Of a stretch of 64,000 bases of DNA, positions 63,474 to 64,000 are shown in pieces. The translations under genes and the position numbers were made by a program. The stretch comes from AC-32 sp963754265 (GTDB lineage Bacteria; Actinomycetota; Thermoleophilia; Gaiellales; Gaiellaceae), in the NCBI GenBank assembly GCA_963754265.1, contig CAVWFB010000004.1, positions 124,001 to 188,000 of the forward strand, given 5' to 3'. The notes below the pieces were generated by a model. The model worked only from the letters and a program-made list of their open reading frames with translations. It searched no databases and was not told the DNA's origin. How positions within the stretch are numbered: position 1 is the stretch's first letter; the number at the start of each line of letters is the position of its first letter.

Positions 63474-64000
63474 GTGCTCGCGGCCGCCCTCGTCGTCGCT
63501 CTCCTCGGTCCCCACGCCTCGCTGAGCGCGCCTCCGCGCTCGCTGGTTGCCGGTCAGGCGTGGCGGGCGACGCTCGTCGTGCGCCCCGCGCCCCGCCTCG
63601 CCCCGACCGTTCTGGCGCGGCCGACCGTCGGCAGGCAGGCGGCGTTCAGGGCGACGAAGACGGGCCGAGGTCGTTACCGAGTCCGGCTCGTGCTGCCGCG
63701 CGCCGGCAAGTGGCGGCTCTCGGCTCGCGTCGGCAAGCGCTCGTTCGCCTTGCGCTCGGTGGTCGTGCGGCCGCTTCCGCCGCCCGTGTCCCCGCTTCCG
63801 GGCGCCACGGCGTTCAGGGTCTGCGGCGGCGCGGCGATCCCCTACCCGCAGTATGCGCTCGCGGTCGGTTTCGGCTCGGCCTGGGTGGCCTGCGTCAGGC
63901 AGAGCGAGGTACAGCGGATCTCGCTCGCGACCGGGCAGGTGACCGCCCGGATCCGCGTGCCGGTTCCGGTCTGGTCGATCGCGGCCGGCGAAGGCGCCGT
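63474..64000 (+). CDS. exported beta-rich protein, cut by window edge
   Basis: The first about 175 residues of an exported protein that continues past the right end. Signal peptide VLAAALVVALLGPHASLSA, then an Ig-like stretch (WRATLVVRPAPRLAPTVLARP, YRVRLVLPRAGKWRLSARVG, FALRSVVVRPLPPPVS) and, after a Pro-rich linker, a propeller-like start (YALAVGFGSAWVACVRQSEVQRISLATGQVTARI), a pattern of YncE/PQQ-type blades. TAGTTT (63462-63467) is upstream; GTG 63474 or 63471. No complete domain is available. Confidence 0.65.
   Translation, partial: MLAAALVVALLGPHASLSAPPRSLVAGQAWRATLVVRPAPRLAPTVLARPTVGRQAAFRATKTGRGRYRVRLVLPRAGKWRLSARVGKRSFALRSVVVRPLPPPVSPLPGATAFRVCGGAAIPYPQYALAVGFGSAWVACVRQSEVQRISLATGQVTARIRVPVPVWSIAAGEGA

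Overview
The window is about 64 kb of very GC-rich, gene-dense bacterial DNA with GTG/TTG starts, 4-bp start/stop overlaps and short gaps. Gene content (complete 14-subunit nuo operon, futalosine-type menaquinone gene mqnD, CIRCE-controlled groESL, branched-chain/pyruvate-type 2-oxoacid dehydrogenase with lipA and lipB, YhaM-like nuclease) fits a deep-branching actinobacterium, perhaps Thermoleophilia. That placement is inference from style and gene set; no rRNA or other marker confirms it. No gene-free stretch reaches 300 bases.

Layout. 0-5 kb: a truncated YhaM-like gene, divergent from DUF1015, inositol-monophosphatase-like, DUF72 and Mrp/ApbC genes, then a tandem two-hairpin repeat and a short Ldh-family gene. 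5-8.7 kb: minus-strand overlapping operon of a metallo-beta-lactamase-fold hydrolase, a small unknown, DUF1028 and two cupin-TPR paralogs. 8.7-22.8 kb: nuoA-N on the minus strand, with repeat elements starting exactly at the stop codons of nuoA and nuoD. 22.9-25.8 kb: IscA-type protein, ferredoxin-NADP reductase and fumarase. 25.9-34 kb: two very large exported sortilin-like propeller proteins flanking a secreted subtilase. 34-38.9 kb: lipA, two exported unknowns, an HD-GYP membrane protein, a TMEM175 channel and lipB. 38.9-42.4 kb: E1alpha-E1beta-E2, running into lipB. 42.7-43.8 kb: a perfect-length 66-bp inverted repeat enclosing an ornithine-cyclodeaminase-family gene, flanked by a zinc-ribbon gene and an ASCH gene whose stop codons both lie in the repeat arms. 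44.2-46.9 kb: Nudix gene and groES-groEL with CIRCE and a double terminator. 46.9-53.3 kb: accessory region (cupin-TPR, VOC, monooxygenase-like, TolB-like lipoprotein, two alpha/beta hydrolases, MFS exporter) with a second short dispersed repeat. 53.5-64 kb: YgfZ, tRNA-Arg(GCG), branched-chain-amino-acid-type ABC transporter with a LivM-LivG fusion, a second cyclodeaminase-family gene, DtxR-type regulator, mqnD, MarR regulator and a truncated exported protein.

How it works together. NADH made by the 2-oxoacid dehydrogenase (lipoylated by LipA/LipB) feeds the Nuo complex, which reduces menaquinone (mqnD); fumarase and the ferredoxin reductase are central redox partners. The propeller/subtilase cluster is a surface or secretion module of unknown role.

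Two window-wide signals matter to a user. First, at least 18 genes have a TAnnnT -10-like hexamer only 6-11 bases before the start codon, which implies common leaderless transcription and helps choose starts. Second, eight genes are broken by single-base frameshifts, nearly all one extra base, in otherwise intact conserved proteins; consensus insertion errors are the likeliest cause, so these are annotated as single genes with frameshifts rather than as fragments.
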